From positions 1 to 64,000 of the forward strand of contig JBKBYG010000002.1 in the NCBI GenBank assembly GCA_046313435.1: a stretch of 64,000 nucleotides of DNA, written 5' to 3'. Positions 52,320-62,041 of this stretch are shown here, piece by piece (position 1 is the first letter of the stretch; each line of letters begins with the position of its first letter). A program made the translations under genes and the position numbers. The DNA is from JBKBYG01 sp046313435. GTDB taxonomy: Bacteria > Pseudomonadota > Alphaproteobacteria > Rickettsiales > Arcanibacteraceae. Below the pieces are notes generated by a model, which saw only the letters and a list, made by a program, of their open reading frames with translations, had not been told where the DNA came from and did no database searches.

Positions 52320-53570
52320 ATGTCTACTAATAATATTACAAAGCTTAATAATGGTTTGATTATTTTAAGTGATAACATGTCTAATTTAGAATCTATTACT
52401 CTGAATATATTAGTAAAGGTAGGAAGTAGAAATGAAGAAAAATCATTAAATGGAATTACTCATTTTCTGGAGCACATGGCCTTTAAAGGAACGACTACCC
52501 GTACAGCACAAGACATTGCCGAAGAATTTGACTCAATAGGAGGTTATTTCAATGCTTACACAAGTAGAGAATCAACTATATATAGTGTTAAAGTCTTAAA
52601 AGAAGATATCGAAACAGCTATTGATATAATAGCAGATATAATACAAAATTCTACATTCCTTCAAAGCGAACTTGAAAAGGAGCTAAATGTAATCTTGCAG
52701 GAAATTGCTGGGAGTATAGATAGTCCAGACGACATGATATTTGATTTATGGCAAGAAATAGCTTACCCAGATCAAGCATTAGGAAGGTCAATACTTGGAA
52801 CAGAAGAGGTAATTAAAAAATTTAATACTAAAACTGTGAGAGATTATATAAGTAAACATTATTCTTATTCGAATATTATTATTTCAGCAGTAGGCAATCT
52901 TGACCATAGTAAAATTGTAAAAATTATTGAGGAGAAATTTAGTAACCTTAATAATATTAATAATAATTATATTGAAAAAGCGAGCTATGTAGGAGGATTT
53001 AAACATATTACCCGTGATTTAGAACAATCTCATCTTATTTTAGGATATAAAGCATTCAGTTATTCATCAAAGTATTTTTATCCTATGCATATATTTTCTA
53101 CCGCTCTTGGAGGTGGAATGTCTTCAAGATTATTTCAGGAAATAAGAGAAAAAAGAGGTTTAGCATATTCTATAGGAAGCTTTTTTAGTGGATATTGTGA
53201 TGACGGAACATTCGGTGTTTATGTTAGTGCGGAAGATGAAAAGTTAAATGAGATTGTTGATATAACGAGAAATCAAATTTTTGATATGGCTAATAATATA
53301 ACTCAAACTGAGATTGAAAGAGCATTTATTCAACTTAAAGCAAATATTTTAATGAGCCAAGAAAGTGCTTCTGCAAAAGCTGAAGAGATCGCTAGATCGA
53401 TGGCATTTTATGGAAGAATAATTTCAACTCAAGAGATGATAGAAGAATTGCAAAATGTTACCAAGGAACATATAAGATCAACTATAGAAAAAATTATATC
53501 CTCAAAACCTACTTTGACTACTATTGGTAATAAAAATCTCGAAGACTCATATAGTAAACTTATCGCCTAA
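52320..53570 (+). CDS. M16-family zinc protease (processing-peptidase-like)
   Basis: 416 residues. The inverted zinc motif HFLEHMAFKGT (HxxEH) with a downstream Glu in ELEKELNVILQEIAGSIDSPDD marks an active M16B peptidase. GGYFNAYTSRESTIYSVKVLKED and GLAYSIGSFFSGYCDDGTFGVYV are typical of the branch related to the mitochondrial processing peptidase beta subunit. I chose ATG 52320 (MSTNNITKL), preceded by AGGA at 52307-52310, over ATG 52302. It is divergent from the giant Sel1 gene. Confidence 0.93.
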   Translation: MSTNNITKLNNGLIILSDNMSNLESITLNILVKVGSRNEEKSLNGITHFLEHMAFKGTTTRTAQDIAEEFDSIGGYFNAYTSRESTIYSVKVLKEDIETAIDIIADIIQNSTFLQSELEKELNVILQEIAGSIDSPDDMIFDLWQEIAYPDQALGRSILGTEEVIKKFNTKTVRDYISKHYSYSNIIISAVGNLDHSKIVKIIEEKFSNLNNINNNYIEKASYVGGFKHITRDLEQSHLILGYKAFSYSSKYFYPMHIFSTALGGGMSSRLFQEIREKRGLAYSIGSFFSGYCDDGTFGVYVSAEDEKLNEIVDITRNQIFDMANNITQTEIERAFIQLKANILMSQESASAKAEEIARSMAFYGRIISTQEMIEELQNVTKEHIRSTIEKIISSKPTLTTIGNKNLEDSYSKLIA

Positions 53571-53579
53571 AATCAATTT

Positions 53580-54461
53580 CTAATGTTGAAGCTGTTGTTT
53601 TTTACCAAACTGGATTAATATTGCAGAAAGAATTATTAAAATTATGCCAATTATTTGAATTAAGCTAATTCGTTCATTTAATAAAAATGTACCAAATAAT
53701 AAGCTTACTACAGGTTCAGAAACAGATAGGATTGATGCTTCGAGTTCAGATATTTCTTTCAAACCTTTAAATAAAAAGACTATCGGCAGAATAGTGCCAA
53801 TTATTGCAATAGCTATTAAGTAAAACCATACATTATAACTATAATTATAATTAAAGCCTTTAGATAAAACTAATAACAAAATAAAACCAAAAGCATTACC
53901 TAAACATACCATAAAAGAGGATAGAGAGGGATCAATATTGCGACATAATTTCTTTGATATAAAAAAATATATTCCATATAATATTGCTGAGATTAGTGCT
54001 AAAATTAAGCCTTTATGATCAAGAGTCAAATTGTTGAAATCAGCAATTAATATTAATCCTACAAGCATTATAAAAATAGATATAATACTGGTTTTCGTTA
54101 CTATTTCCTTATTAATAATCCAACTAAATATAGCAACATATACTGGGAAGCTGTAAAAAACTACCATTGCTAATCCGCTGCTTATTAATTTTATTGATTC
54201 AAACCATAAATATGTTGAGGGTGCGTAAATTAAAATTCCTAATAAAAAGGGTGGAATAAACTCTTTAAATTGATTTAATTTTATAGATCTATAGGAAATA
54301 ATATAAAAAATAATTGAGGCTAATGTAAATCGCCAAAAAAGTAACTCTTCTACAGATAATCCAAATTTATAGATTTCTAAACCAAAAAAACCTATTACTC
54401 CAAATAAAGAGCCTGACATTATCGTATATAATACAGCTTTAGTATGATTATTTAAATACAT
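53580..54461 (-). CDS. EamA/DMT-family transporter
   Basis: 293 residues with about ten membrane helices arranged as two EamA halves (GSLFGVIGFFGLEIYKFGLSVEELLFWRF; GLILALISAILYGIYFFISKKL). SVSEPVVSLLFGTFLLNERISLIQIIGIILI is the typical end. Family members move metabolites such as amino acids, nucleotide sugars or S-adenosylmethionine (Rickettsia Sam is a relative). The substrate is not readable here. It is convergent with the protease gene. Confidence 0.87.
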   Translation of the reverse strand: MYLNNHTKAVLYTIMSGSLFGVIGFFGLEIYKFGLSVEELLFWRFTLASIIFYIISYRSIKLNQFKEFIPPFLLGILIYAPSTYLWFESIKLISSGLAMVVFYSFPVYVAIFSWIINKEIVTKTSIISIFIMLVGLILIADFNNLTLDHKGLILALISAILYGIYFFISKKLCRNIDPSLSSFMVCLGNAFGFILLLVLSKGFNYNYSYNVWFYLIAIAIIGTILPIVFLFKGLKEISELEASILSVSEPVVSLLFGTFLLNERISLIQIIGIILIILSAILIQFGKKQQLQH

Positions 54462-54540
54462 AAAATAAGTAGTCTATTGTTGATTTAAAATATATAATGA
54501 ATTATATAGCTTATACTTAACTTAATTCATTGTTATTATT

Positions 54541-55410
54541 ATGATTATAGAAGATTTAACAAAGTTTGACTATATAATTATCTTTATTGTTTTTGCATCA
54601 GTAATTCTAGCTTTTGTAAAAGGTTTTGTAAAATCTATTATATCGTTAATCGGGTGGTTATTTATTTTAGGCTTTACATATTATTTAAATCCTTATCTTA
54701 CTCCTATAATTAAAAAATATACTTCAAATATAATAATTATAAATTTAAGTACAATTTTTTCTACTTTTATAATTTCGTTAATTGTAAGCTCAGTAGTGGT
54801 TGGTAAGCTTGGAGATTTAACAAAGAATATTAGAGGCGGTATTATAGACCGTTCCCTAGGGTTAGTTTTTGGATTTGCAAGAGGTGCACTTTTTAGCTGT
54901 ATAATTGTAACTTTTATATCACTCTTATGGCAAATTTTTGTTCATAAGGAAGATAACGATAATAATATTGCTGCCCCAGATTGGTTAAAAAAAGCGCAAA
55001 CATATAATTTACTCAATGAAGGTAATAAATTAATAGCATCTATTCTTCCACAAAAAATACTCTCTGAGATAAATAAAATTCATACTCCTTCCGAAATAAT
55101 TAGCTCTTTTGGGCGAGAGCAAATGAAGGATAAAATTGCTGGGTCTTTAGTAAAAGAAATAATACCAAAATCAGTTCTTGATGATATAAAAAAATTGAAC
55201 GATCCTAATGTTTCTCAAGTTGAAAAAATGAGGATCCTGAATTCTATACAAAAAATGAATAAAAGTATCTCGCCTGATTCAAATACTGCTACAATGCTAC
55301 AAGAATTCATTAAGAATGCTGAAAAAAATGGTGGCGAAAATCCAGAAGATTCGAAAGGAAGTCATAGTATGAAAATAGATATTGATCGTTTGATTAAGAA
55401 TAGTAATTAA
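54541..55410 (+). CDS. cvpA: CvpA-family membrane protein
   Basis: 289 residues. Four N-terminal membrane helices include FDYIIIFIVFASVILAFVKGFVKSIISLIGW and the conserved DRSLGLVFGFARGALF, which define CvpA (in E. coli needed for colicin V production; more generally envelope-linked). The C-terminal ~130 residues are a hydrophilic extension as in other alphaproteobacterial members. The next gene follows by 6 bp. Confidence 0.88.
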   Translation: MIIEDLTKFDYIIIFIVFASVILAFVKGFVKSIISLIGWLFILGFTYYLNPYLTPIIKKYTSNIIIINLSTIFSTFIISLIVSSVVVGKLGDLTKNIRGGIIDRSLGLVFGFARGALFSCIIVTFISLLWQIFVHKEDNDNNIAAPDWLKKAQTYNLLNEGNKLIASILPQKILSEINKIHTPSEIISSFGREQMKDKIAGSLVKEIIPKSVLDDIKKLNDPNVSQVEKMRILNSIQKMNKSISPDSNTATMLQEFIKNAEKNGGENPEDSKGSHSMKIDIDRLIKNSN

Positions 55411-55416
55411 ATAATT

Positions 55417-56124
55417 ATGGAATTAATCTTAAAAGGTAAAGTTGCACTTATCACTGGTGCATCAAGAGGGATTGGCGCAGCAGTTGCTAAGAGATTTGCA
55501 AAAGAAGGGGCGCATGTTCTAATTGTAGGGAAAACAATTAGTGGGCTAGAAGAAGTAGATGATTATGCAAGGAAACATGGAAGTAGCGCTACTTTAATTC
55601 CTTTTGATATAACTGATTTTTTAAAAATTGATGAACTAGCTAAAATAATAGCACAAAAATTTGGCAAGCTAGATATTTTAGTTGGAAATGCTGCTATTTT
55701 GGGTGTATTATCTCCTGTAAGTCATACGAGTCCTGAAATTTGGGAAAAAGTTATTGATACTAATTTAAATGCTAATTGGCGTTTAATTAGAGGAATGGAT
55801 TTACTACTTAATGCTTCTGGTGCTGGTAAAGTTATATTTGTTACCTCGGAGATTGCAAAAAATAGCTCTCCATATTGGGGAGCTTATGCTACTTCAAAAG
55901 CTGCTTTGGAAACTATGGTAAAAATATATGCTAAAGAAGTAGATCCAAAAAGGATTAAAGTTAATCTGATTGATCCTGGGGTGATAGCAACAAGAATGCG
56001 TAAAGAAGCAATGCCTGGAGAAGATATGTCCTTACTAAAGCAGCCTGAAGAAATCACAGATATATTTGTGAGTCTTGCCTCAGATGATTGCGATATAAAT
56101 GGTGAAATACTTAAAGCTTATTAG
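55417..56124 (+). CDS. Short-chain dehydrogenase/reductase (SDR)
   Basis: 235 residues. NAD(P)-binding motif ALITGASRGIGAAVAKRFA, GNAAILG (NAG-like), serine in VTSEIAKNS and the catalytic Y-x-x-x-K in YWGAYATSKAALE are present. The end NLIDPGVIATRMRKEAMPGED resembles oxidoreductases of the FabG/YciK group. The substrate is not clear. It lies between cvpA and a zf-CHCC mini-gene, all on one strand. Confidence 0.9.
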   Translation: MELILKGKVALITGASRGIGAAVAKRFAKEGAHVLIVGKTISGLEEVDDYARKHGSSATLIPFDITDFLKIDELAKIIAQKFGKLDILVGNAAILGVLSPVSHTSPEIWEKVIDTNLNANWRLIRGMDLLLNASGAGKVIFVTSEIAKNSSPYWGAYATSKAALETMVKIYAKEVDPKRIKVNLIDPGVIATRMRKEAMPGEDMSLLKQPEEITDIFVSLASDDCDINGEILKAY

Positions 56125-56132
56125 AGAAAAAT

Positions 56133-56285
56133 ATGGAAAAAGAAATTGAAATATCAAATCATAAAGAAGTTAAATGTAACGGGGGTGGAAATGAGGGGCA
56201 TCCTTTGATCTATCTTTACATTGAAAATGAAAAAGAAGGAATAACTTGCCCCTATTGTAGTAAGATTTTTAAATATAACGATTAA
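56133..56285 (+). CDS. zf-CHCC zinc-finger mini-protein (NDUFS6-like)
   Basis: A 50-residue gene that is easily missed. It reads from ATG 56133 to TAA 56285 and contains VKCNGGGNEGHPLIYLYI and ITCPYCSKIFKY. The four zinc ligands are C15, H23, C39 and C42, the zf-CHCC pattern known from bacterial zinc-finger domain proteins and from the mitochondrial complex I subunit NDUFS6. AGAGAAA precedes the ATG. It is eight bases behind the SDR gene. Confidence 0.88.
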   Translation: MEKEIEISNHKEVKCNGGGNEGHPLIYLYIENEKEGITCPYCSKIFKYND

Positions 56286-56294
56286 TTTGACAAT

Positions 56295-56774
56295 TTAAAA
56301 TTTAGTAAAGCATTCTTGCTGTATTTGCAACAAATTCGCTTTAAGTTCAAAATACTCCGAGCTTTTTTGTTGATTTAAATCTTTTGATAAAGGGCTCTCT
56401 TCTTCAATACGCTGTTCTTCTTCTGCTAATCTTTCAATCAGCTCTAATGTTAAATTAAAAAGCTTGCTAACATGTTCAATATCCTGAGTATTATCATTTA
56501 TATTTGACTTCAATTTTGTAGATAAATTTAGCAATTCACCTATATTATCATGCAAAGCCTGATCTTCTTTAATAATATTTTGGTATTTATTGATTAATGA
56601 ACGGAGTTTTGGTTCCGTTAAATCAAAATTTGCTCTAATTTTGTCTAATTCTTCATGCATATAACTATATGAATGGCCTAAATCTGAAAGAGAATTTTTA
56701 TAATCTGTTTCTTTTTGGCGATTTAAATATTCCTTAGTTTCCTGCTGTTCGATAGTTTCAATATCATCAGTCAT
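56295..56774 (-). CDS. Coiled-coil hypothetical protein
   Basis: 159 residues, highly charged and helical, with heptad-like Leu/Ile spacing (LDKIRANFDLTEPKLRSLINKYQNIIK; LFNLTLELIERLAEEEQRIEEES). No membrane segment, signal peptide or known domain is recognised. It is convergent with the zf-CHCC gene, with nine bases between them. Confidence 0.6.
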   Translation of the reverse strand: MTDDIETIEQQETKEYLNRQKETDYKNSLSDLGHSYSYMHEELDKIRANFDLTEPKLRSLINKYQNIIKEDQALHDNIGELLNLSTKLKSNINDNTQDIEHVSKLFNLTLELIERLAEEEQRIEEESPLSKDLNQQKSSEYFELKANLLQIQQECFTKF

Positions 56775-57062
56775 ATAATTACCTCATTATTAAAGAATAG
56801 AAAATTTCTTATTTAATAAATAGTTATGTTTTGGCTTTACTTCAAGTTTATGAGAAGAAAATATATAATTTATAGTTGTTTGAGTTAGATATACAAACAC
56901 TAAACAACAAAGAAGATAGACTATAAATCAACTGTTATTAACAACTATTAAAAAGGTAATATTGCTAAATTTATTTGAAAAATTTATTATTTATAAATAG
57001 GTTTTACGTATAATTCGATGTGCATAGCTATTTTAAAATTAAAGGAAATTGTAATTATAAAT

Positions 57063-58820
57063 ATGAAAAATATTCATCCTTCACTTAATAAAATATTAAA
57101 TGATAGCAATATTGATTCAAGCATAGATTCTAATTTTTTAAATCAAATAAATAATGAATTTACTAAGTTTGACGAACAAATAAAGGAATTAAACAACTAT
57201 AATAAAAACAAGGATGAGTATTGGGCCGGAATAAATCATGAATTACGTACTCCATTAAATTCAATATTAGGAATGAGTGATTTACTTGCGGAAACAAAAT
57301 TGAATAATGAACAGGAAAACTGGTTATCAATTATAAAAAATTCCAGTGAGTCATTAATTGAAATAATAAATGATGTATTAGATTTTTCAAAACTTGCAGC
57401 CGGCAAATTTAACTTAAACAACTTGCCATTTAGATTATGTTGTCTAATTGAAGAAGTTGTAAATATGGTGGCAATTAAAGTAAAAGATAAACCCGTAGAA
57501 ATTTTAAACAAATTTCCCTTAGATAATAAATATCAAATTATAGGTGATTCCGGGCGTATAAGGCAAATACTCGTTAACATTATAGGAAATGCAATAAAAT
57601 TCACTGAAAAAGGCCATATACTTATTGAACTAGAAAAGTTGGAAATACTTAATAATAACGAAGCAAGAATTCAAATTTCAATTACTGATACGGGAATTGG
57701 GATTGATCCAAGTAAATTAGAATCTATTTTTGGACAATTCAACCAAGCTGAAGCTTCTACAGCAGCAAATTTTGGAGGGACTGGGCTAGGGCTTTCTATT
57801 TCAAAAAAACTTGCTGAACTAATGCGAGGCAATATTACTGTTACAAGTGAAAAAGGTAAAGGTTCAAAATTCGTTATTGACTTGACAATGCCTTTGATTG
57901 AAAGAAAATGCAAAAATTTTACCGATGTATCTGTGCCCGATTTTTCTCAATTGCGGATTTTAGTAGTTGAAGATTACCTGTATAATCGTGATCTTATACT
58001 TCATTACTTAGAACCCACCAATTCACAAAATACAGTAATAGAGAGTGCTACAGCTGCTCTTGAATTAATAGATAATCCCAGTACAGAACCATTTGATATA
58101 GTGCTATTAGACTATAGTTTGGATTTAATAAACGGTTTAGAATTAGGTAAAAAAGTTAGATTATTACCAAGATATAATAATACATTATTAGTAATGGTTA
58201 CATCATTTAGCGATATCAGTTCAAATTTTGACAAAGATATTCTTAAGAATAATGGCTTTAATGGATTATTATTAAGGCCTTTCCATTCATGGCAACTAGT
58301 TAAAATGTTGTCCATATTATGGCAAGCAAGGAATAACACTGAAGAAATAGGATTTATAACTAAAGATACAATTAGAAAATTTGAAGATGACAAGGATAAT
58401 ATAAGTGTAAATACTGATGAGAAATTTGATTTTTCTGGCATTAATATTTTAGTAGCAGAAGACGTAAAAGTTAACCAGCTTTTACTAAGCAATATTATTA
58501 GTAAGTATCAAGCAAATATAAACTTTGTATCAAATGGTGTAGATGCTTTAAAAATGTATCAAAAAGAAAAATTTGATATAATATTTATGGATTGTCACAT
58601 GCCTGATAAGGATGGGTATGAAACTACTCAGGAAATTAGAGCTTTTGAAAATAAAAATAATAAACATACGATAATTGTAGCACTTACTGCAGATGCACTT
58701 GAAGGAGACAGAGAGAAATGTATTGCTGCAGGCATGGATGAGTATATATCAAAGCCATTTAAAAAAGAAATTGTACTTAATATGATTCAGAAATATAAGA
58801 ATAAAGGATTTAAAAAATAG
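57063..58820 (+). CDS. Cytosolic hybrid histidine kinase with two receiver domains
   Basis: 585 residues with no membrane helix. An N-terminal ~45-residue helical part is followed by HisKA (His59 in NHELRTPLNSILGMSDLL), HATPase_c (GRIRQILVNIIGNAIKF, DTGIGIDPSKL, GGTGLGLSISKKL), receiver 1 (VVEDYL, Asp350 in LLDYSLD, MVTSFS, LLRPF) and receiver 2 (VAEDVKVNQ, Asp510 in MDCHMPDKDGYE, ALTADA, SKPF). Receiver 1 has Arg where the conserved Lys is expected and may be degenerate; receiver 2 is canonical. I start at ATG 57063; an in-frame ATG at 57018 would add 15 residues. No response-regulator gene is adjacent. The signal is unknown. Confidence 0.9.
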   Translation: MKNIHPSLNKILNDSNIDSSIDSNFLNQINNEFTKFDEQIKELNNYNKNKDEYWAGINHELRTPLNSILGMSDLLAETKLNNEQENWLSIIKNSSESLIEIINDVLDFSKLAAGKFNLNNLPFRLCCLIEEVVNMVAIKVKDKPVEILNKFPLDNKYQIIGDSGRIRQILVNIIGNAIKFTEKGHILIELEKLEILNNNEARIQISITDTGIGIDPSKLESIFGQFNQAEASTAANFGGTGLGLSISKKLAELMRGNITVTSEKGKGSKFVIDLTMPLIERKCKNFTDVSVPDFSQLRILVVEDYLYNRDLILHYLEPTNSQNTVIESATAALELIDNPSTEPFDIVLLDYSLDLINGLELGKKVRLLPRYNNTLLVMVTSFSDISSNFDKDILKNNGFNGLLLRPFHSWQLVKMLSILWQARNNTEEIGFITKDTIRKFEDDKDNISVNTDEKFDFSGINILVAEDVKVNQLLLSNIISKYQANINFVSNGVDALKMYQKEKFDIIFMDCHMPDKDGYETTQEIRAFENKNNKHTIIVALTADALEGDREKCIAAGMDEYISKPFKKEIVLNMIQKYKNKGFKK

Positions 58821-58896
58821 TTAGAATTTAAAGTTCTTTACTGAAATTGAAATAAATGTTAAAAATTATTGCTTTGATAACTTTATTATAGCTACT

Positions 58897-59565
58897 ATGC
58901 CAAATAACTTAATATTATTATTTTCTAGAAATAATATTTTTAGTATAAAAAAATTTTTTGAAATTCATAAACCTTTGCCTGATTTTATAGATTCTCAAGG
59001 TAATACTTTGCTTCATCTTGCTGTTTTACATAGTAATAATGTTAGTATAATTCAATTTGTATATGAATATAATAAAGAAAACATCAATATAGAGAATAAT
59101 GATGGTGATACACCCTTAATGTTAGCTGCAAAAGCATTTAAAACAGAAATAGCAAATTTCCTTATCTTAAAGGATGCAAATATAGAAAATCATCAGAGCG
59201 AACTTTTTATTAATTTTTTTGCTAAAACTGGCCAAACAAAGCTTTTAGGTGAATTAATTGATGCTGGAGTAGATATTGAGTCTGTTGATAAGGATTTAAG
59301 GACATGCCTGCACTTAGCATGTTTTCATAATCAGATTGATACTGTTAAGCTGCTGATAAGTGCAGGTGCAAATTTAAATGCTTATGATAAAGATAACAAA
59401 ACTCCATTACAGTTAGCAGGGTCGAAAGGATATTTTAATATAGTTTCAATTTTTAATGAAGAGAACCAAAGTTTTGTGAAGGATATTGTTAAAAGAAACT
59501 TAGGTGAAAGAAATTGGCAAAATAAACTTATTTTAGAACAGAATGCAAAAAAGCAAAAACTTTAA
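58897..59565 (+). CDS. Ankyrin-repeat protein
   Basis: 222 residues, almost wholly ankyrin repeats: NTLLHLAVLHSNNVSIIQFVYEY, DTPLMLAAKAFKTEIANFLIL, GELIDAGVDIESVDKDLRTCLHLACFHNQIDTVKLLISAGANLNA, KTPLQLAGSKGYFNIV. The end RNWQNKLILEQNAKKQKL has a WQ pair and a basic tail similar to the two larger ankyrin proteins. No signal peptide is seen. The last four bases overlap the convergent DUF4385 gene. Confidence 0.82.
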   Translation: MPNNLILLFSRNNIFSIKKFFEIHKPLPDFIDSQGNTLLHLAVLHSNNVSIIQFVYEYNKENINIENNDGDTPLMLAAKAFKTEIANFLILKDANIENHQSELFINFFAKTGQTKLLGELIDAGVDIESVDKDLRTCLHLACFHNQIDTVKLLISAGANLNAYDKDNKTPLQLAGSKGYFNIVSIFNEENQSFVKDIVKRNLGERNWQNKLILEQNAKKQKL

Positions 59566-60038
59566 CCATACTTAATTTTCCATTCTTTTTTCATATTTGC
59601 ATATTTTTTATTAGATTCTGCTTCTTTCCATTTCTCAAAAAAAATTGAAGCACTTATTGCTTTTTGTGGATCTCCTGTTCCCCTTTCTAATTGATGATAA
59701 TCTTCTTGGCTATATTTTCTTCCGCCCTTATAATTGCAATATCTTCTTGCTCTTGTATAGCCCATTTGTAAGAATTTTCTTGCCATGTCAGCGCCAATGA
59801 AGTCATCGTTTTCTAAATATTCTAAAAATAACTTATATATTGTTTCGCTACTTTCTTTTGCAATTTCTGGTGTTTTAAATCTCCAGAAATGTACTATTTC
59901 ACCTTTATAGGGCTCACAAGTTAGAACACCTTGCTCTCCTTTGCCTACCTTGTATAATTCAGGGTTTTTGCGGTAGTCAATCCCTTGTTTCCATTGGTAA
60001 TTCTCGTAATCAAAGTTCAAATATGAAGGTCCACTCAT
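59562..60038 (-). CDS. DUF4385 family protein
   Basis: 158 residues. LYKVGKGEQGVLTCEPYKGEI, HFWRFKTPEIAKESSETIYKLF and GADMARKFLQMGYTRARRYCNYKGGRKY are typical of DUF4385, a family of unknown function in bacteria, phages and some eukaryotes. The high content of conserved aromatic and basic residues suggests nucleic-acid or nucleotide binding, which is a guess. It is divergent from corA. Confidence 0.82.
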   Translation of the reverse strand: MSGPSYLNFDYENYQWKQGIDYRKNPELYKVGKGEQGVLTCEPYKGEIVHFWRFKTPEIAKESSETIYKLFLEYLENDDFIGADMARKFLQMGYTRARRYCNYKGGRKYSQEDYHQLERGTGDPQKAISASIFFEKWKEAESNKKYANMKKEWKIKYG

Positions 60039-60133
60039 AATTTCAAGCCTAATTATATTTTTGAAAAAAATTCAATATTTATTAATTTTTTAACTGTATT
60101 ATTTTTTTATTATTATGTAATTAAATAAATATT

Positions 60134-61093
60134 ATGCTAAGCTATATAAAAGAAAATTGCAATATAAGACAAATAGATATAACGATAGATGAAATTCTAT
60201 CATCTAAGGCTATTTGGCTTGATTTAGTTGATATGCTACCTGAAGAAGAAGTAAGGATTGAAAAAATATTGGGTATTGATGTACCGAATGCAGAAGAAAC
60301 ATTGAATATATCTATATCACAAAGGCTATATGAAGAAAATAATGCCATATATTTAACAATAACGTTATATATAAACAAAACAGATGATATATATAATCTC
60401 CTTCCCCATACTTTCACTTTTATTATCACTAAGGAAAGATTAATTACTGTAAGAGATTCAGATTCTGAAATATCATTGAAGTATTTCACTGATCATCAAA
60501 ATTATATTGAAAAACCTTCCTTGTTAGTTTTTATAACTATATTAAAGAATATTATTGATAAGTTAGCCTCATTTTATGAAATTATTGGACATGAGCTAGA
60601 CAATAAAAATGATCAACTACTCAATACCAATTCGTCAGATATTAACTATAAATCTATGTTAAAGATTATTACCTCGTTAGGAAATTCAATATCTAAAACT
60701 AGGGAAAGTATAGGTACAGTAATGAGAATGCTGATATTTTTATCAAAATCAGATCTTATAAGTCATAATGAAAATTTTATTAATACGGTCAAAATATACT
60801 TAAAAGACTTAGGAGCAATTAGTGATCATGCAAATTTTTTATCTAACAAAACAACATTTCTACTCGATGCTACTTTAGGTTTAATTAATATTGAACAAAA
60901 TAATATTATGAAAATTTTCTCTGTTACCTCCGTTATATTTACTCCTCCAATGCTCATAGGGTGCATATACGGTATGAATTTTGAATTTATGCCTGAACTT
61001 AAATTAAAGTTTGGATATTTATACGCATTGTTTTTTATGCTAATTGCAGCTTATATGCCATATAGATATTTTAAGAAAAAGAAATGGTTATAA
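60134..61093 (+). CDS. corA: CorA-family divalent cation transporter
   Basis: 319 residues. A long cytoplasmic alpha/beta funnel domain is followed by two C-terminal membrane helices with the signature GCIYGMNFEFMPELKLKFGY (GMN motif plus MPEL loop). It ends in a basic tail RYFKKKKWL. It transports magnesium, possibly cobalt or nickel. The upstream region has no magnesium riboswitch that I can recognise. Confidence 0.92.
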   Translation: MLSYIKENCNIRQIDITIDEILSSKAIWLDLVDMLPEEEVRIEKILGIDVPNAEETLNISISQRLYEENNAIYLTITLYINKTDDIYNLLPHTFTFIITKERLITVRDSDSEISLKYFTDHQNYIEKPSLLVFITILKNIIDKLASFYEIIGHELDNKNDQLLNTNSSDINYKSMLKIITSLGNSISKTRESIGTVMRMLIFLSKSDLISHNENFINTVKIYLKDLGAISDHANFLSNKTTFLLDATLGLINIEQNNIMKIFSVTSVIFTPPMLIGCIYGMNFEFMPELKLKFGYLYALFFMLIAAYMPYRYFKKKKWL

Positions 61094-61250
61094 TAGACTA
61101 ATTGCACACTTTACAATAGTTAACCTTATACAGCTCGAAATTTTTAATAGACAAACACTCAAATTTACAACCTCTCCTTGAAAAGAATATAATTAATATT
61201 ATTTAATTATAAACCAGCTTATTAACTAATTTTTTTAACGGAGTTATGAA

Positions 61251-62018
61251 ATGAACGAGTCCAATTTGTTTGAAATGCTTGATAAAAATGGAAAAAAATA
61301 TTCTAAACCATTAAATGAGATAGGAGCTAATGATCGAGACGGCGAAGATAAAACAGGTTTAATTTTATCTGTAATTAGAGGGGATATTGATAGCGCAAAG
61401 ATATTTTTAGAAAAAGGCACAGATGTAAATGCAGTAGATAGGTATGGATGTACAGCGTTACATTATGCTGCGATGCGTAATCATAAAGATGTATTAGAAT
61501 TATTGTTAGAAAATAATGCAAATGTTGAAATTAAAGGAGGAATAAATTCCGAGACTGCTATACATATTGCAGCTGCAAGAGGTAACTTAGAAGGAGTACG
61601 CATGCTTTTACAATACAAAGCTAGCATTGAATCTACTAATATGTATAAACAAACACCATTGCATATTGCTGCAAAACATGGCCAAATTAAAGTAGTTGAA
61701 ATTCTTTTAAATGAAAAGGCAGTTATGGATGCTAAAGACTACCACGGCTCCGCTCCAATTGATGAAGCTGCAAGATTTAGTCACTATGGAGTTGTAGGAA
61801 AATTTTTATCTTTAGGGCAAACAGTAAGTGATAAAATGAAAAGCTATATAAAAAATTGTCATTCAAAAGAAGAATTGGAAAAGTTAGAAAGCTTTATTAA
61901 CGAATTTCCTAGTAATAGTTCACAATCTAATGACTTAAATTCAAAAGCAACTAAAGAAGAAGAAATTTTTGAGAAACTAAATCTAAAGCAAAAAGAGTCA
62001 AATGGTCAATTTAGATAA
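61251..62018 (+). CDS. Ankyrin-repeat protein
   Basis: 255 residues with five regular ankyrin repeats: KTGLILSVIRGDIDSAKIFLEKGTDVNA, YGCTALHYAAMRNHKDVLELLLENNANVEI, ETAIHIAAARGNLEGVRMLLQYKASIES, QTPLHIAAKHGQIKVVEILLNEKAVMDA, GSAPIDEAARFSHYGVVGKFL. A polar tail rich in Ser, Glu and Lys follows. ACGGAG precedes the ATG. Repeats are close to consensus, unlike the larger ankyrin proteins. Function is unknown; host interaction is likely. Confidence 0.85.
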   Translation: MNESNLFEMLDKNGKKYSKPLNEIGANDRDGEDKTGLILSVIRGDIDSAKIFLEKGTDVNAVDRYGCTALHYAAMRNHKDVLELLLENNANVEIKGGINSETAIHIAAARGNLEGVRMLLQYKASIESTNMYKQTPLHIAAKHGQIKVVEILLNEKAVMDAKDYHGSAPIDEAARFSHYGVVGKFLSLGQTVSDKMKSYIKNCHSKEELEKLESFINEFPSNSSQSNDLNSKATKEEEIFEKLNLKQKESNGQFR

Positions 62019-62041
62019 ATAATAAAATCTTATAATTGTTT

